From: Clostridiales bacterium
GTDB lineage: Bacteria > Bacillota > Clostridia > Lachnospirales > Lachnospiraceae
Assembly: GCA_019416265.1 (NCBI GenBank)
Contig: DXXQ01000050.1
Location: forward strand, 1-13,337
Reading direction: 5' to 3'
Length of the DNA: 13,337 nt
Under the pieces are notes generated by a model. It did not search any database. It was not told the DNA's origin and worked only from the letters and a program-made list of their open reading frames with translations. Positions 1 to 7,123 of this stretch are shown piece after piece (the stretch's first letter is position 1; every line of letters starts with the position of its first letter). Position numbers and translations under genes: made by a program.

Positions 1-1397
1 CCCCTGTGGAGGCAGTGCGCTTCACAGAAGGGGCTTCCGCTGTCAAGGCGAAGAAAAAGGGCAAAAAAACAAGAAAGATTTCCATGCATTCCTTTGCTCT
101 GGAAAACCTGAAGCGAAATAAAAAGAAAACCGTTCTTGTAGTGCTTTCCCTGTCTGTCAGCCTGATCCTTCTGAACAGCGTATATTCCATCTTAAAGGGC
201 TTTGACATGGATAAATATGTGGCAAGCCGCAGTGTCAGCGATTTCATGGTGGCAGACGCCACAGTGGATAATCCTGCCATTTACGAGAATGTGATCGACG
301 GAGTTACGAAAGAAATCTACGATTCTATTGCAGCAATGCCGGAAGTCGAAGAAATGGGAAGCGTGTATCTGTCCTACCGGATGCCGGAGTTTACAGAGGA
401 AGAATACGCGCGCTTTGACGAGAGAATCTGGAGCAGAAAAGATGAGATTTTCAGTGCGGAGATTGCAGCATGGGGAGATTCCGTTTTGCAGGAGCTGGAA
501 ATGTATGAAAAAGAGAATACGGTACGCGGAAAGATTTACGGCATAGACAGGATTATTTTTGACAAGCTGGAGTTTGTAAAAGGAGAGCTTGACTGGGAAA
601 AATTTGCCACAGGAAAGTATGTGGTAGTAAATAACCTTGCATGGGGAAAGGATGCCGAAAATCAGACCTGCTTCTATGAGCCGGGAGAAAAGGTGCGCCT
701 TACCGGACAAAACGGAGAGGATAAGGAGTACGAGGTTCTGGCAGTGGCAAATATGCCTTATGCGGCAGAAATGCAAAGCTATTCATTGCTCGAGGTAAAT
801 TATATGCTTCCGCCTGAGGAGTTTTTCTGGTACGAGGGAGAGAAGCAGCCTATGAAAACTCTGTTTAACGTAAAAGACGGAACAGAGGAAAGGGTGGAAA
901 GTTTTCTGGAGGAATATACCACGACTGTAAATCCGGACCTTACCTATACCTCCAGGGAAAGCCTTCTGAAGGAGTTTCAGTCCTTGAGCAATATGATGGT
1001 CATTGTCGGCGGCCTTCTTACAGGAGTCCTTGCCCTCATCGGAATTTTAAATTTTGTCAATACCATCGTCACAGGAATTCTTTCCAGAAAGCAGGAGTTT
1101 GCCATGCTTGAGGCTGTGGGAATGACAGGAAAGCAGCTTCAGCAGATGCTGATGTGGGAAGGGGCTTATCACGCGTTATTTACCGTTGTGCTGTCTGTTC
1201 TTGCGGGAAGTATCCTAAGCATTGCGGCGCTGCGTCCGGTAGGCTCCAACTTCTTTTTCTTCACCTGGAAGTTTACTGTCACGCCGATCATCCTCTGCAC
1301 CCCCATTATCTTCCTGGTGGTGCTCCTTGTCCCTGTTCTCGGCTACCGCAGACTGTGCCGGACCAGTGTTGTGGAGAGAATCCGCACAGCAGAATAA
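1..1397 (+). CDS. ABC transporter permease, FtsX/MacB family, 3' part (5' end outside the window)
   Basis: The reading frame is open to the window edge, so this is the C-terminal portion of a longer membrane protein. An in-frame GTG at position 6 is not preceded by a visible ribosome site and is not taken as the start. Counting from that GTG, a basic stretch (residues about 15-40) leads into a first membrane helix (about 41-62). A large polar domain without hydrophobic segments follows (about 65-320), then three hydrophobic helices (about 328-355, 385-405, 422-448). The motif RKQEFAMLEAVGMTGKQL between the last helices is the typical FtsX C-terminal loop. One helix, an extracytoplasmic domain and three helices make one complete FtsX/MacB unit; such Firmicutes permeases often carry two units, so a first unit may lie upstream. 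They work with a LolD/MacB-type ATPase in peptide or lipid export or antimicrobial-peptide sensing. The substrate cannot be told here. Confidence 0.85.
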   Translation, partial: PVEAVRFTEGASAVKAKKKGKKTRKISMHSFALENLKRNKKKTVLVVLSLSVSLILLNSVYSILKGFDMDKYVASRSVSDFMVADATVDNPAIYENVIDGVTKEIYDSIAAMPEVEEMGSVYLSYRMPEFTEEEYARFDERIWSRKDEIFSAEIAAWGDSVLQELEMYEKENTVRGKIYGIDRIIFDKLEFVKGELDWEKFATGKYVVVNNLAWGKDAENQTCFYEPGEKVRLTGQNGEDKEYEVLAVANMPYAAEMQSYSLLEVNYMLPPEEFFWYEGEKQPMKTLFNVKDGTEERVESFLEEYTTTVNPDLTYTSRESLLKEFQSLSNMMVIVGGLLTGVLALIGILNFVNTIVTGILSRKQEFAMLEAVGMTGKQLQQMLMWEGAYHALFTVVLSVLAGSILSIAALRPVGSNFFFFTWKFTVTPIILCTPIIFLVVLLVPVLGYRRLCRTSVVERIRTAE

Positions 1398-1444
1398 AAG
1401 CCCTCTTTACAGAGGACGGAGGATGGACAGCTCTTAAATGGAAG

Positions 1445-1479
1445 AAAGCGATTATATTGGGTTAAAATATAATCGCTTT
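1445..1479 (+). terminator. Hairpin terminator after the FtsX-type permease
   Basis: A perfect 14-bp inverted repeat (AAAGCGATTATATT at 1445-1458 and its complement at 1466-1479) encloses a 7-nt loop, 48 nt past the permease stop. The right arm ends in TTTT, but the T run is short (1477-1480) and followed by GCAG, so efficiency is uncertain. A smaller CCTCT/AGAGG hairpin lies at 1402-1415. This marks the end of the permease transcription unit. Confidence 0.7.
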
Positions 1480-1571
1480 TGCAGAGGTATTTTTACGAGT
1501 CCTGTATGTTAAGGTGCGGAGGTGTCTCATACAAGTCCCGCTAATAATAAGTGATTCAGCAATGATGAACT

Positions 1572-2531
1572 GTGCTGTTGAACTGTATTTTAGCAGAAGA
1601 TTTTATAAAAACAAGCCGCCGGGGGGGATATTTTTTTTATAAAAAGATATCCCGAACAAAGCCTTATTTTGGGGCAGATGAGATGTCTACTGAAAAAAAG
1701 GATATCCCCATCCCCCGCATATATTGGTTTCAAAGGGAAAAAGATGATAAAAAACAACCCCCATGGGGGCTTGAAGACCATATCGTAGGATACGCATGGC
1801 AGGATAACGAAGTTTTGCCGCAGTACAAAGAAGCTTTTGAGAAAATCGAACCCCTTTGTGAGCCTGCAATGGATCCCGGAGAAGAAAAAGTTCTGTCTGT
1901 AAATCCGGATCTTGTTCTTTCCTGGGCTTCCTGGGATGATTCTGAATATTTTAATTACAAAAACCTTGAAAAAAATGGTATACAGACCTATGGTTTTCAT
2001 TGTGAACGCTGGTCAGGAGGACGTTTAGAGGACGTATATACAGATTTTGTGAATATTGGAAAAATTTTCCATGTAGAGGATAAAGCGGAAGCACTGGTAA
2101 GCGAATTGAAAACAAATATTGAAGCTACTGAAAAAAAGGTGGCAGATAAAGAACCTGTTTCCGTATTTGTATGCGATGCATCCTCCAATGAAGAAGCCTG
2201 TATGACTGTTGCAGGTGGTCTGCCGCAGGATCTGGTTGAAAAAGCAGGAGGAAAAAACGTTGTGACAGATGGTGATTCTAACTGGGTTCGCGGATACAGC
2301 TGGGAAAATATTATCGCCGCTGATCCGGAGTGGATCGTTGTTGACTACTATGCAAGTGCAGATGAAGCGGATGCAGTTCTTGATCTTCTGCAGAATGATC
2401 CGCAGCTCAGCCAGATGAAAGCTGTAAAAGAGGGAAACATTATGACAGTCGGACTGACTGAACTGTCCTGCAGTGAACGTATTGATGATTGTGTTGCAAA
2501 TATGGCGGCAGCTTTCCACGGAGTAGAATGA
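1572..2531 (+). pseudogene. Periplasmic-binding-protein (FecB/BtuF-like) remnant lacking its signal peptide and N-terminus
   Basis: From about 1770 the frame reads as a class III metal-chelate binding protein. It starts abruptly at GLEDHIVGYAW, which in the family follows an N-terminal strand and a helix ending in ALGLEDKIVG. It continues through DPGEEKVLSVNPDLVLS, the linker helix, VAGGLPQDLVEKAGGKNVV, IIAADPEWIVVD and a C-terminal helix, so the second lobe is complete. Upstream residues (about 66 codons back to a GTG at 1572, or 29 back to ATG 1683) contain no signal peptide, no lipobox cysteine and none of the first-lobe sequence. They come from homopolymer-rich DNA. A product would stay in the cytoplasm without half of the ligand cleft, so I call it broken. 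Neither start has a good ribosome site (GGGG at 1671-1674 is the nearest to ATG 1683). The permease remnant begins 4 nt after the stop. Ligand class (siderophore, haem or corrinoid) cannot be resolved. Confidence 0.8.
1625..1653 (+). other. Strong A/T-rich hairpin in the disrupted 5' region
   Basis: GGGATATTTTTTT (1625-1637) can pair with AAAAAGATATCCC (1641-1653), giving 13 pairs including one G-U around a 3-nt loop. The same left arm, extended to 1624-1638, can instead pair with 1695-1709 (AAAAAAAGGATATCCC and one further C), giving 15 pairs with two G-U. This is seen directly in the sequence; any regulatory role is inference. The arms lie within runs of seven G, eight T and seven A, so slippage or sequencing error is also possible. 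Confidence 0.45.
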
Positions 2532-2535
2532 TAAA

Positions 2536-3012
2536 ATGTTGAAGCACATAAAAAACAGTACTTTTTATATTATCTGTGGATGTATGCTTTTGCTGCTGCT
2601 TATAGTAATGATTCTCGGAATCAATCTTGGAGCAGTGGATTTAAGTCCGGAATGGATATATAAAATTATTTTAAATAATCTTACAGGAAGGGAAATTTTT
2701 CCGGTTGAATGGGAGGCATCTGTGCAGAACATTGTATGGGGAATGCGATTTCCAAAGGTGATCGTCTGTGCCTGTGTGGGCGCAGGGCTTAGTCTGACAG
2801 GAATCCTCATGCAGGCCATGACAAGAAACTCCCTGGCTGATCCTTATATTCTGGGGATTTCCTCCGGGGCATCCACGGGCGCGACAGCTATTATATTGAT
2901 TGGTGGAGCATTTCCCATGCTGGCATCTGTTTCTGTGGGATTTGGAGCATTGCTGGGAGCGCCATTTTTCCTGGTAATGCTTAAGAAAAGCAGTTATTCA
3001 TTCAGTAAATAG
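2536..3012 (+). pseudogene. FecCD/BtuC-type ABC permease with a large in-frame internal deletion
   Basis: The 158-residue product begins as a normal FecCD permease. It has a first helix (about 9-30), an extracytoplasmic loop with VDLSPEWIYKI, then the conserved RFPKVIVCACVGAGLSLTG and QAMTRNSLADPYILGISSGAS segment and another helix (about 115-135). At ALLGAPFFLVMLKK (residues about 138-151) it turns directly into the motif that ends full-length family members (LGAPFFLWLL and similar). The family is usually about 330 residues with ten helices, so roughly 175 residues covering the middle helices and the ATPase-contacting loop are missing, without loss of frame. The join lies in DNA coding ALLGA (2947-2961), a sequence likely present in both halves of the parental gene. 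It cannot form a normal translocation channel. It sits between the binding-protein remnant (4 nt upstream) and an intact ATPase (9 nt downstream), the usual gene order. Confidence 0.8.
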
Positions 3013-3021
3013 GGGGCAGTT

Positions 3022-3801
3022 ATGGAAAGCGTTTTATCGACAAGTAATTTGAGCTTTTCTGTGGGAGACAGAGAATTGATCCACGAGATTTCTCTGGAAA
3101 TTCCACGGGGGAGTTTTGTGGGGCTGATCGGGCCAAATGGCTGTGGGAAATCCACTTTGCTTAAGACTATTTATCGTGTGAACAAAGCCAGTAAAGGTTC
3201 CGTTTATTTAAACGGCAGAGAAATCCGGGAAATGTCGGATAAGGAAGTGGCAAAGAAGATGTCTGTTGTCACTCAGGAAAATGAGATTAATTTTGATTTT
3301 ACCGTGATGGAAATGATGATGATTGGAAGATATGCACATCGCGGCCTTCTTTCTGATCGAAGGGCAGAAGATGAGGAGATTTGCAGAAATGCTCTGAAGA
3401 TGGTTGGAATGGAACAATTTGAAAAAAGGAGTTTTCTGACTCTTTCCGGAGGAGAAAAGCAGAGAGTGTTTATTGCCAGTGCTTTTTCCAGAAATACGGA
3501 ACTGGTAGTGCTGGATGAGCCTACCAATCATCTGGATGTAGGATACCAGTTCCAGATTATGGATATTATGAAAGCACAGAAAAATATTACGGTATTTTCT
3601 TCTATCCATGATATGAATATTGCTATGCAGTATTGCGATTATGTCATTGCTTTGAAAAAAGGGAAAATTGTAGCGGCCGGGACTCCGATGGAAGTACTCA
3701 CTGCGGAACGGATACGGGAATTGTTCCGGGTTCAGGCTGAGATTCAGAGATTGAAGGAGAATGAATTTTATATTCGCTATTTAGGGGCTGCAAATGCTTG
3801 A
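3022..3801 (+). CDS. ABC transporter ATP-binding protein, FecE/FepC/BtuD type (iron-siderophore or corrinoid uptake)
   Basis: This 259-residue cytoplasmic ATPase would power import through a FecCD-type permease dimer. All catalytic motifs are present: Walker A GPNGCGKST (residues 37-45), Q-loop Q85, signature LSGGEKQR (141-148), Walker B VVLDEP (162-167), D-loop NHLD (169-172) and switch histidine H196 in SIHD. Length is normal for the family. The ATG at 3022 follows an AGGGGG ribosome site (about 3011-3016) just after the permease stop, so it is translated as the third gene of the cluster. Its binding protein and permease partners upstream are both broken. It is therefore either an orphan awaiting decay or serves another permease elsewhere. 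It shows no frameshift or lost motif. No terminator is visible before the next gene. Confidence 0.9.
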   Translation: MESVLSTSNLSFSVGDRELIHEISLEIPRGSFVGLIGPNGCGKSTLLKTIYRVNKASKGSVYLNGREIREMSDKEVAKKMSVVTQENEINFDFTVMEMMMIGRYAHRGLLSDRRAEDEEICRNALKMVGMEQFEKRSFLTLSGGEKQRVFIASAFSRNTELVVLDEPTNHLDVGYQFQIMDIMKAQKNITVFSSIHDMNIAMQYCDYVIALKKGKIVAAGTPMEVLTAERIRELFRVQAEIQRLKENEFYIRYLGAANA

Positions 3802-3837
3802 AAACAGGGTGACAATTGGGGCTGAATTATTTTGTTC

Positions 3838-3866
3838 TTGTTGATAAGGCATAACTATGCTAGAAT
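3838..3866 (+). promoter_or_regulatory. Promoter of the greA-type gene (extended -10)
   Basis: TTGTTG (3838-3843) and TAGAAT (3861-3866) are separated by 17 bp. TG at 3858-3859 gives an extended -10 (TGCTAGAAT). This sigma-A-type promoter would start transcription about 20 nt before the start codon at 3893, leaving room for the AAAGG ribosome site (about 3878-3882). Confidence 0.65.
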
Positions 3867-3892
3867 CAGTCAATAAGAAAGGATGATTTATC

Positions 3893-4393
3893 ATGCGTGA
3901 AAAGCTTACAAAAAGAGACGTAGAAAAAATTGAACAGGAAATCGAGCACCGCAAGCTGGTAATCCGTAAGGAGGCCATTGCAGCAGTGCAGGAGGCCAGG
4001 GCTCAGGGAGATCTGAGCGAAAATTTCGAGTATTATGCAGCAAAGAAACACAAAAATCAGAATGAGAGCCGTATCCGCTATCTGGAAAATATGCTGAAAA
4101 CAGCCACCATTGTATCAGAGGATTCCAGGGATGACGAGGTGGGAATGGACGACATTGTGGAGGTTTACTTTGAGGAGGACGATGAAATTGAGAAGTATAA
4201 GCTTGTCACCTCCATTCGGGGAAACTCCATGGAAAACCGTATCAGCATCGAGTCTCCCATTGGGAAAGCGCTGAAGGGACATAAGGTGGGAGACAGAGTG
4301 GAGGTTAAGGTAAATGACAATTACAGTTATTTCCTGGAGATCCGCTCCATAGACAAGACAGGCTCCGAGGATGAGGCCATCAGAGGATTCTGA
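3893..4393 (+). CDS. greA: Transcription elongation factor, GreA/GreB family
   Basis: The 166-residue protein has the two-domain Gre layout. An N-terminal antiparallel coiled coil (about 1-75) carries the acidic tip QGDLSENFEYY (38-48), and a C-terminal FKBP-like domain (about 85-158) contains VGMDDIVEVYF, SIESPIGKALKGHKVGD and VEVKV. The tip residues D40 and E43 correspond to the Asp and Glu that reach into the RNA polymerase secondary channel and help cleave backtracked RNA. The usual tip is GDLSENAEY; here Phe45 replaces the Ala, and the following helix (KKHKNQNESRIRYLENML) differs somewhat from the most common form. It may therefore be a second Gre paralogue rather than the main GreA. It is a single gene with its own promoter between the iron and phosphate clusters. 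The start is supported by AAAGG about 10 nt upstream. Confidence 0.9.
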   Translation: MREKLTKRDVEKIEQEIEHRKLVIRKEAIAAVQEARAQGDLSENFEYYAAKKHKNQNESRIRYLENMLKTATIVSEDSRDDEVGMDDIVEVYFEEDDEIEKYKLVTSIRGNSMENRISIESPIGKALKGHKVGDRVEVKVNDNYSYFLEIRSIDKTGSEDEAIRGF

Positions 4394-4420
4394 AAAATAA
4401 GATCCATACTTTTTCAAAAC

Positions 4421-4470
4421 TTTACATAGATTTAACATTGCGCTGGGGATGATTTTACAAAGATTTTTTA
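4421..4470 (+). promoter_or_regulatory. PhoP box: phased TTTACA/TTAACA hexamers upstream of the phosphate transporter
   Basis: Four hexamers lie on one 11-bp register: TTTACA at 4421-4426, TTAACA at 4432-4437, TTTACA at 4454-4459 and the weaker TTTTTA at 4465-4470. The position expected at 4443 is not conserved. Each adjacent pair has a 5-nt spacer (TAGAT, AAGAT). Known PhoP boxes of Bacillus are direct repeats of TT(A/T/C)ACA-like hexamers about 11 bp apart upstream of phosphate-starvation genes. The genes downstream are a Pi transporter and a PhoPR-like pair, so phosphate control is a good inference. A possible -10 (CATAAA, 4490-4495) lies 19 nt past the last hexamer. Confidence 0.7.
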
Positions 4471-4573
4471 ATATGTAATTATCAACAGGCATAAAACCGG
4501 GAAAATACGGCGGTGAATGGAGACAGATTCCGGCCGGACTCCCGATTAATGTACTATGTAAAGGAGAGAAAGT

Positions 4574-6343
4574 ATGGATTTTTTCAGTATACTTACATTA
4601 TTAGGAGGCCTTGCATTATTCCTCTACGGAATGCAGGTTATGGGCGACGGACTTGCCAAAGTGTCCGGAGGTAAATTAGAACAGATTCTTGAAAACCTTA
4701 CATCTAATCCGGTGAAAGCCGTTCTTCTGGGAGCTGGCGTTACCGCTGTGATCCAGTCATCTTCAGCCACCACTGTTATGGTAGTCGGCTTTGTAAACTC
4801 AGGTATTATGAAGCTGTCTCAGGCGGTTGGCGTTATTATGGGTGCGAATATCGGAACTACAGCAACCTCCTGGATCCTCAGTCTTGCGGGAATTGAAAGC
4901 GAGAACTTCTTTATCCGTTTGCTGAAGCCCACCTCTTTCGCCCCGGTTCTTGCCCTGATCGGCGTTATTTTTATTGTGTTTCTTAAAGATGCGAAAAAGA
5001 AAGACATCGGAACTATTCTTATTGGATTTGCAGTGCTGATGTTTGGTATGGAAAGCATGAGCGGCGCTGTAAAGCCTCTGGCAAATGTGCCGGAATTTAC
5101 AAGCATCCTGACTGCATTTTCCAATCCGCTGCTTGGTGTTCTGGCAGGTACAGTCCTCACGGCTGTGATTCAGTCTTCCTCTGCATCCGTAGGTATTCTG
5201 CAGGCGCTGTGTGTGACAGGAGCAGTGCGCTTCAGCGTTGCTCTTCCGATTATCATGGGACAGAATATCGGTACCTGTGTAACTGCCCTTCTGTCAGCAG
5301 TAGGTGCAAACAAAAATGCAAAAAGAGCAGCTATGGTACATCTTTATTTTAACCTTCTGGGAACCATTATTTTCATGGCGGGATTCTATACGATCAACGC
5401 AGTGATCGGTTTTGACTTTTTCAATGAGGCAGCCAACCCTGCAGGAATCGCTGTTCTCCACAGTGCATTTAACATTACGGCAACCCTGATTCTCCTTCCA
5501 TTCTCAAGAGTGCTGGAGAAGCTTGCATGCATGACGATCCGTGACAAAAACACAGAAACTGCTGTTTCCGCAGAAGATAAAGAGTTTATGATCCTGGAGT
5601 CACGTTTCCTTGAGAAACCGGCTTTCGCTGTAGAGCAGAGCCGTAATGCAGCCAGAAATATGGCCCATGACTCTCATTCTGCACTGTTTACTGCCTTAAG
5701 TCTCGTGGATAAATATGACGAGGAAAAAGCCCAGTATGTCGTTGATATGGAAAGTAAGGTAGACCGTTACGAGGATGAGCTGGGAACCTATCTTGTAAAG
5801 CTCGGACATAAGGACCTGACAGAGCGTGACAGCCACAGTCTGTCCATCATGCTTCACTGTATCGGAGACTTTGAGCGGATTTCCGACCATGCCGTAAACA
5901 TTATGGAAGCTGCCCAGGAACTTTATAATAAGGGCGCACGTTTTTCAGAAAGCGCCATTAAAGAGCTGAAGGTTCTGGAAAAAGCAGTAGCAGATATTGT
6001 TGATACTGCATATGAGGTGTTTGATAAACAGGATGTACATCTTGCACAGGCCATCGAACCTTTGGAGGAAGTCATCGATGAGTTGAGCAAAGAACTGAAA
6101 AGACGCCATGTGCAGCGTCTGCGTAAAGGAGACTGTACCATTGAGATGGGCTTCATCCTGGCTGATATTACCACCAGTCTGGAGCGTATTGCAGACCACT
6201 GCTCCAATATCGGCGTTTGTGTGACCCAGGTACGTGAGGATCTTTACGATACCCACAGCTATCTGGAGACTGTAAAAAATGATAATGCCGAATCCTTCCT
6301 TCACGAGCTGGAGGATGTCCGTGAAAAATATCTTCTTCCGTAA
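4574..6343 (+). CDS. Na+/phosphate cotransporter with C-terminal PhoU domain (NptA/YjbB type)
   Basis: The 589-residue protein imports (or in some relatives exports) inorganic phosphate with sodium across the membrane. The N-terminal half (about 1-320) is hydrophobic and contains two inverted Na/Pi-cotransporter II repeats with the signature QSSSAT (61-66) and QSSSAS (200-205); the polar residues of these repeats form the substrate site in the family. The C-terminal half (about 345-560) is a soluble helical PhoU domain with two helical bundles marked by DFERISDHAVNI (about 432-443) and SLERIADHCSNI (about 535-546). PhoU domains tune transport or signal Pi status to the PhoR kinase. The ATG at 4574 is preceded by AAAGGAGAG at about 4560-4568. 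The gene follows a PhoP-box-like region and is followed, after 85 nt and no clear terminator, by a PhoP/PhoR-type pair, so it is probably the first gene of a phosphate-response unit. Confidence 0.92.
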   Translation: MDFFSILTLLGGLALFLYGMQVMGDGLAKVSGGKLEQILENLTSNPVKAVLLGAGVTAVIQSSSATTVMVVGFVNSGIMKLSQAVGVIMGANIGTTATSWILSLAGIESENFFIRLLKPTSFAPVLALIGVIFIVFLKDAKKKDIGTILIGFAVLMFGMESMSGAVKPLANVPEFTSILTAFSNPLLGVLAGTVLTAVIQSSSASVGILQALCVTGAVRFSVALPIIMGQNIGTCVTALLSAVGANKNAKRAAMVHLYFNLLGTIIFMAGFYTINAVIGFDFFNEAANPAGIAVLHSAFNITATLILLPFSRVLEKLACMTIRDKNTETAVSAEDKEFMILESRFLEKPAFAVEQSRNAARNMAHDSHSALFTALSLVDKYDEEKAQYVVDMESKVDRYEDELGTYLVKLGHKDLTERDSHSLSIMLHCIGDFERISDHAVNIMEAAQELYNKGARFSESAIKELKVLEKAVADIVDTAYEVFDKQDVHLAQAIEPLEEVIDELSKELKRRHVQRLRKGDCTIEMGFILADITTSLERIADHCSNIGVCVTQVREDLYDTHSYLETVKNDNAESFLHELEDVREKYLLP

Positions 6344-6373
6344 AAAAAGCTTTTCCCCGGCAGGGAAAGAAGG

Positions 6374-6379
6374 TATACT
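6374..6379 (+). promoter_or_regulatory. Possible weak internal promoter before the phoP-like gene
   Basis: TATACT (6374-6379) is a good -10 match, but the sequence 17 bp upstream (TTTTCC, 6351-6356) is a poor -35. A TTTCCC/GGGAAA hairpin overlapping 6352-6368 lacks a T run and does not look like a terminator. Read-through from the transporter plus low independent expression of the regulator pair is plausible. Confidence 0.3.
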
Positions 6380-6428
6380 TAAAAAAGAGATAGTCTAAGA
6401 GAAATTTTAAAGAAGGTATTTTACAAAA

Positions 6429-7121
6429 ATGAGTAAAAAACAGGGGGAAGATATGATTTATTGTGTGGAAGATGAACGGAATATCCGGGAGCTTCTTGTA
6501 TATACCCTGGAGACTACCGGCTTTCAGGCAAGAGGCTTTGCAGAGGGAAGAGAACTCAGGGAAGCTTTAAAGGAGGAAATCCCGGAGCTGATCCTCCTTG
6601 ACATTATGCTTCCCGGTGAGGACGGCTATGAAATCCTGGAACGACTGAAGAAATCCTCAGATACCAGAAACATTCCGGTCATTATGGTCACAGCCAAGGA
6701 AACGGAGTTTGATAAAGTCCGGGGACTGGAGGCAGGGGCGGACGATTACATCACCAAACCCTTTGGAATGATGGAATTTGTCGCCCGGGTAAAAGCCGTG
6801 CTGAGGCGGTGCAGCCGTCAGGGGGAAGACAGAGAACTCCGCTGCGGCAAGTTAAACGTCAAGGTGGGAAAGCATGAGGTTCGATATGAGGACAGCAAGA
6901 TCGAGCTTACCCGGAAAGAATTTGAATTGCTGCAGTACCTGTTGGAAAATAAAGGACTTGTTATGACAAGAAATCAGATCCTCTGTCAGGTGTGGGGATA
7001 TGATTTTGACGGTGAGACCAGAACGGTGGACGTACATGTGCGTACTCTTCGCCAGAAGCTGGGGGAAGCGGGAAATATGATTGAAACCATCCGCGGCGTT
7101 GGCTACAGAATAGGAGAGTGA
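6429..7121 (+). CDS. phoP: PhoB/PhoP-like response regulator, OmpR family
   Basis: The 230-residue protein has an N-terminal receiver domain (about 9-125) with acidic pocket E14-D15, phospho-acceptor D58 in LLDIMLP, T88 and K110 in TKPF. A winged-helix OmpR-type DNA-binding domain follows (about 132-230; TRKEFELLQYLLENKG, TRTVDVHVRTLRQKLG, IRGVGYRI). It would be phosphorylated by the kinase encoded just downstream and bind direct-repeat sites such as those at 4421-4470. The start is uncertain: ATG 6429 has only a distant AGAAGG. ATG 6453, inside the frame, is preceded by AGGGGGAAG and yields MIYCVEDE, where family members commonly begin, so 6453 may be the true start. The stop overlaps the ribosome site region of the kinase gene, showing translational coupling. 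The phosphate role is inferred from the neighbouring transporter; the domain family itself is certain. Confidence 0.88.
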   Translation: MSKKQGEDMIYCVEDERNIRELLVYTLETTGFQARGFAEGRELREALKEEIPELILLDIMLPGEDGYEILERLKKSSDTRNIPVIMVTAKETEFDKVRGLEAGADDYITKPFGMMEFVARVKAVLRRCSRQGEDRELRCGKLNVKVGKHEVRYEDSKIELTRKEFELLQYLLENKGLVMTRNQILCQVWGYDFDGETRTVDVHVRTLRQKLGEAGNMIETIRGVGYRIGE

Positions 7122-7123
7122 GC

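Noticed and set aside
1539..1560. Possible Fur-like box around TAATAATAAGTGATT upstream of the iron cluster
   Set aside because: Only about 9 of 14 informative positions match and symmetry is poor, so iron regulation cannot be supported from it.
2025..2549. Cysteine-rich minus-strand frame opposite the binding-protein remnant
   Set aside because: It mirrors conserved binding-protein codons and shows no family features.
4529..4538. Palindrome TCCGGCCGGA in the leader of the phosphate transporter
   Set aside because: It has no loop for a hairpin, occurs once, and is short enough to be chance.
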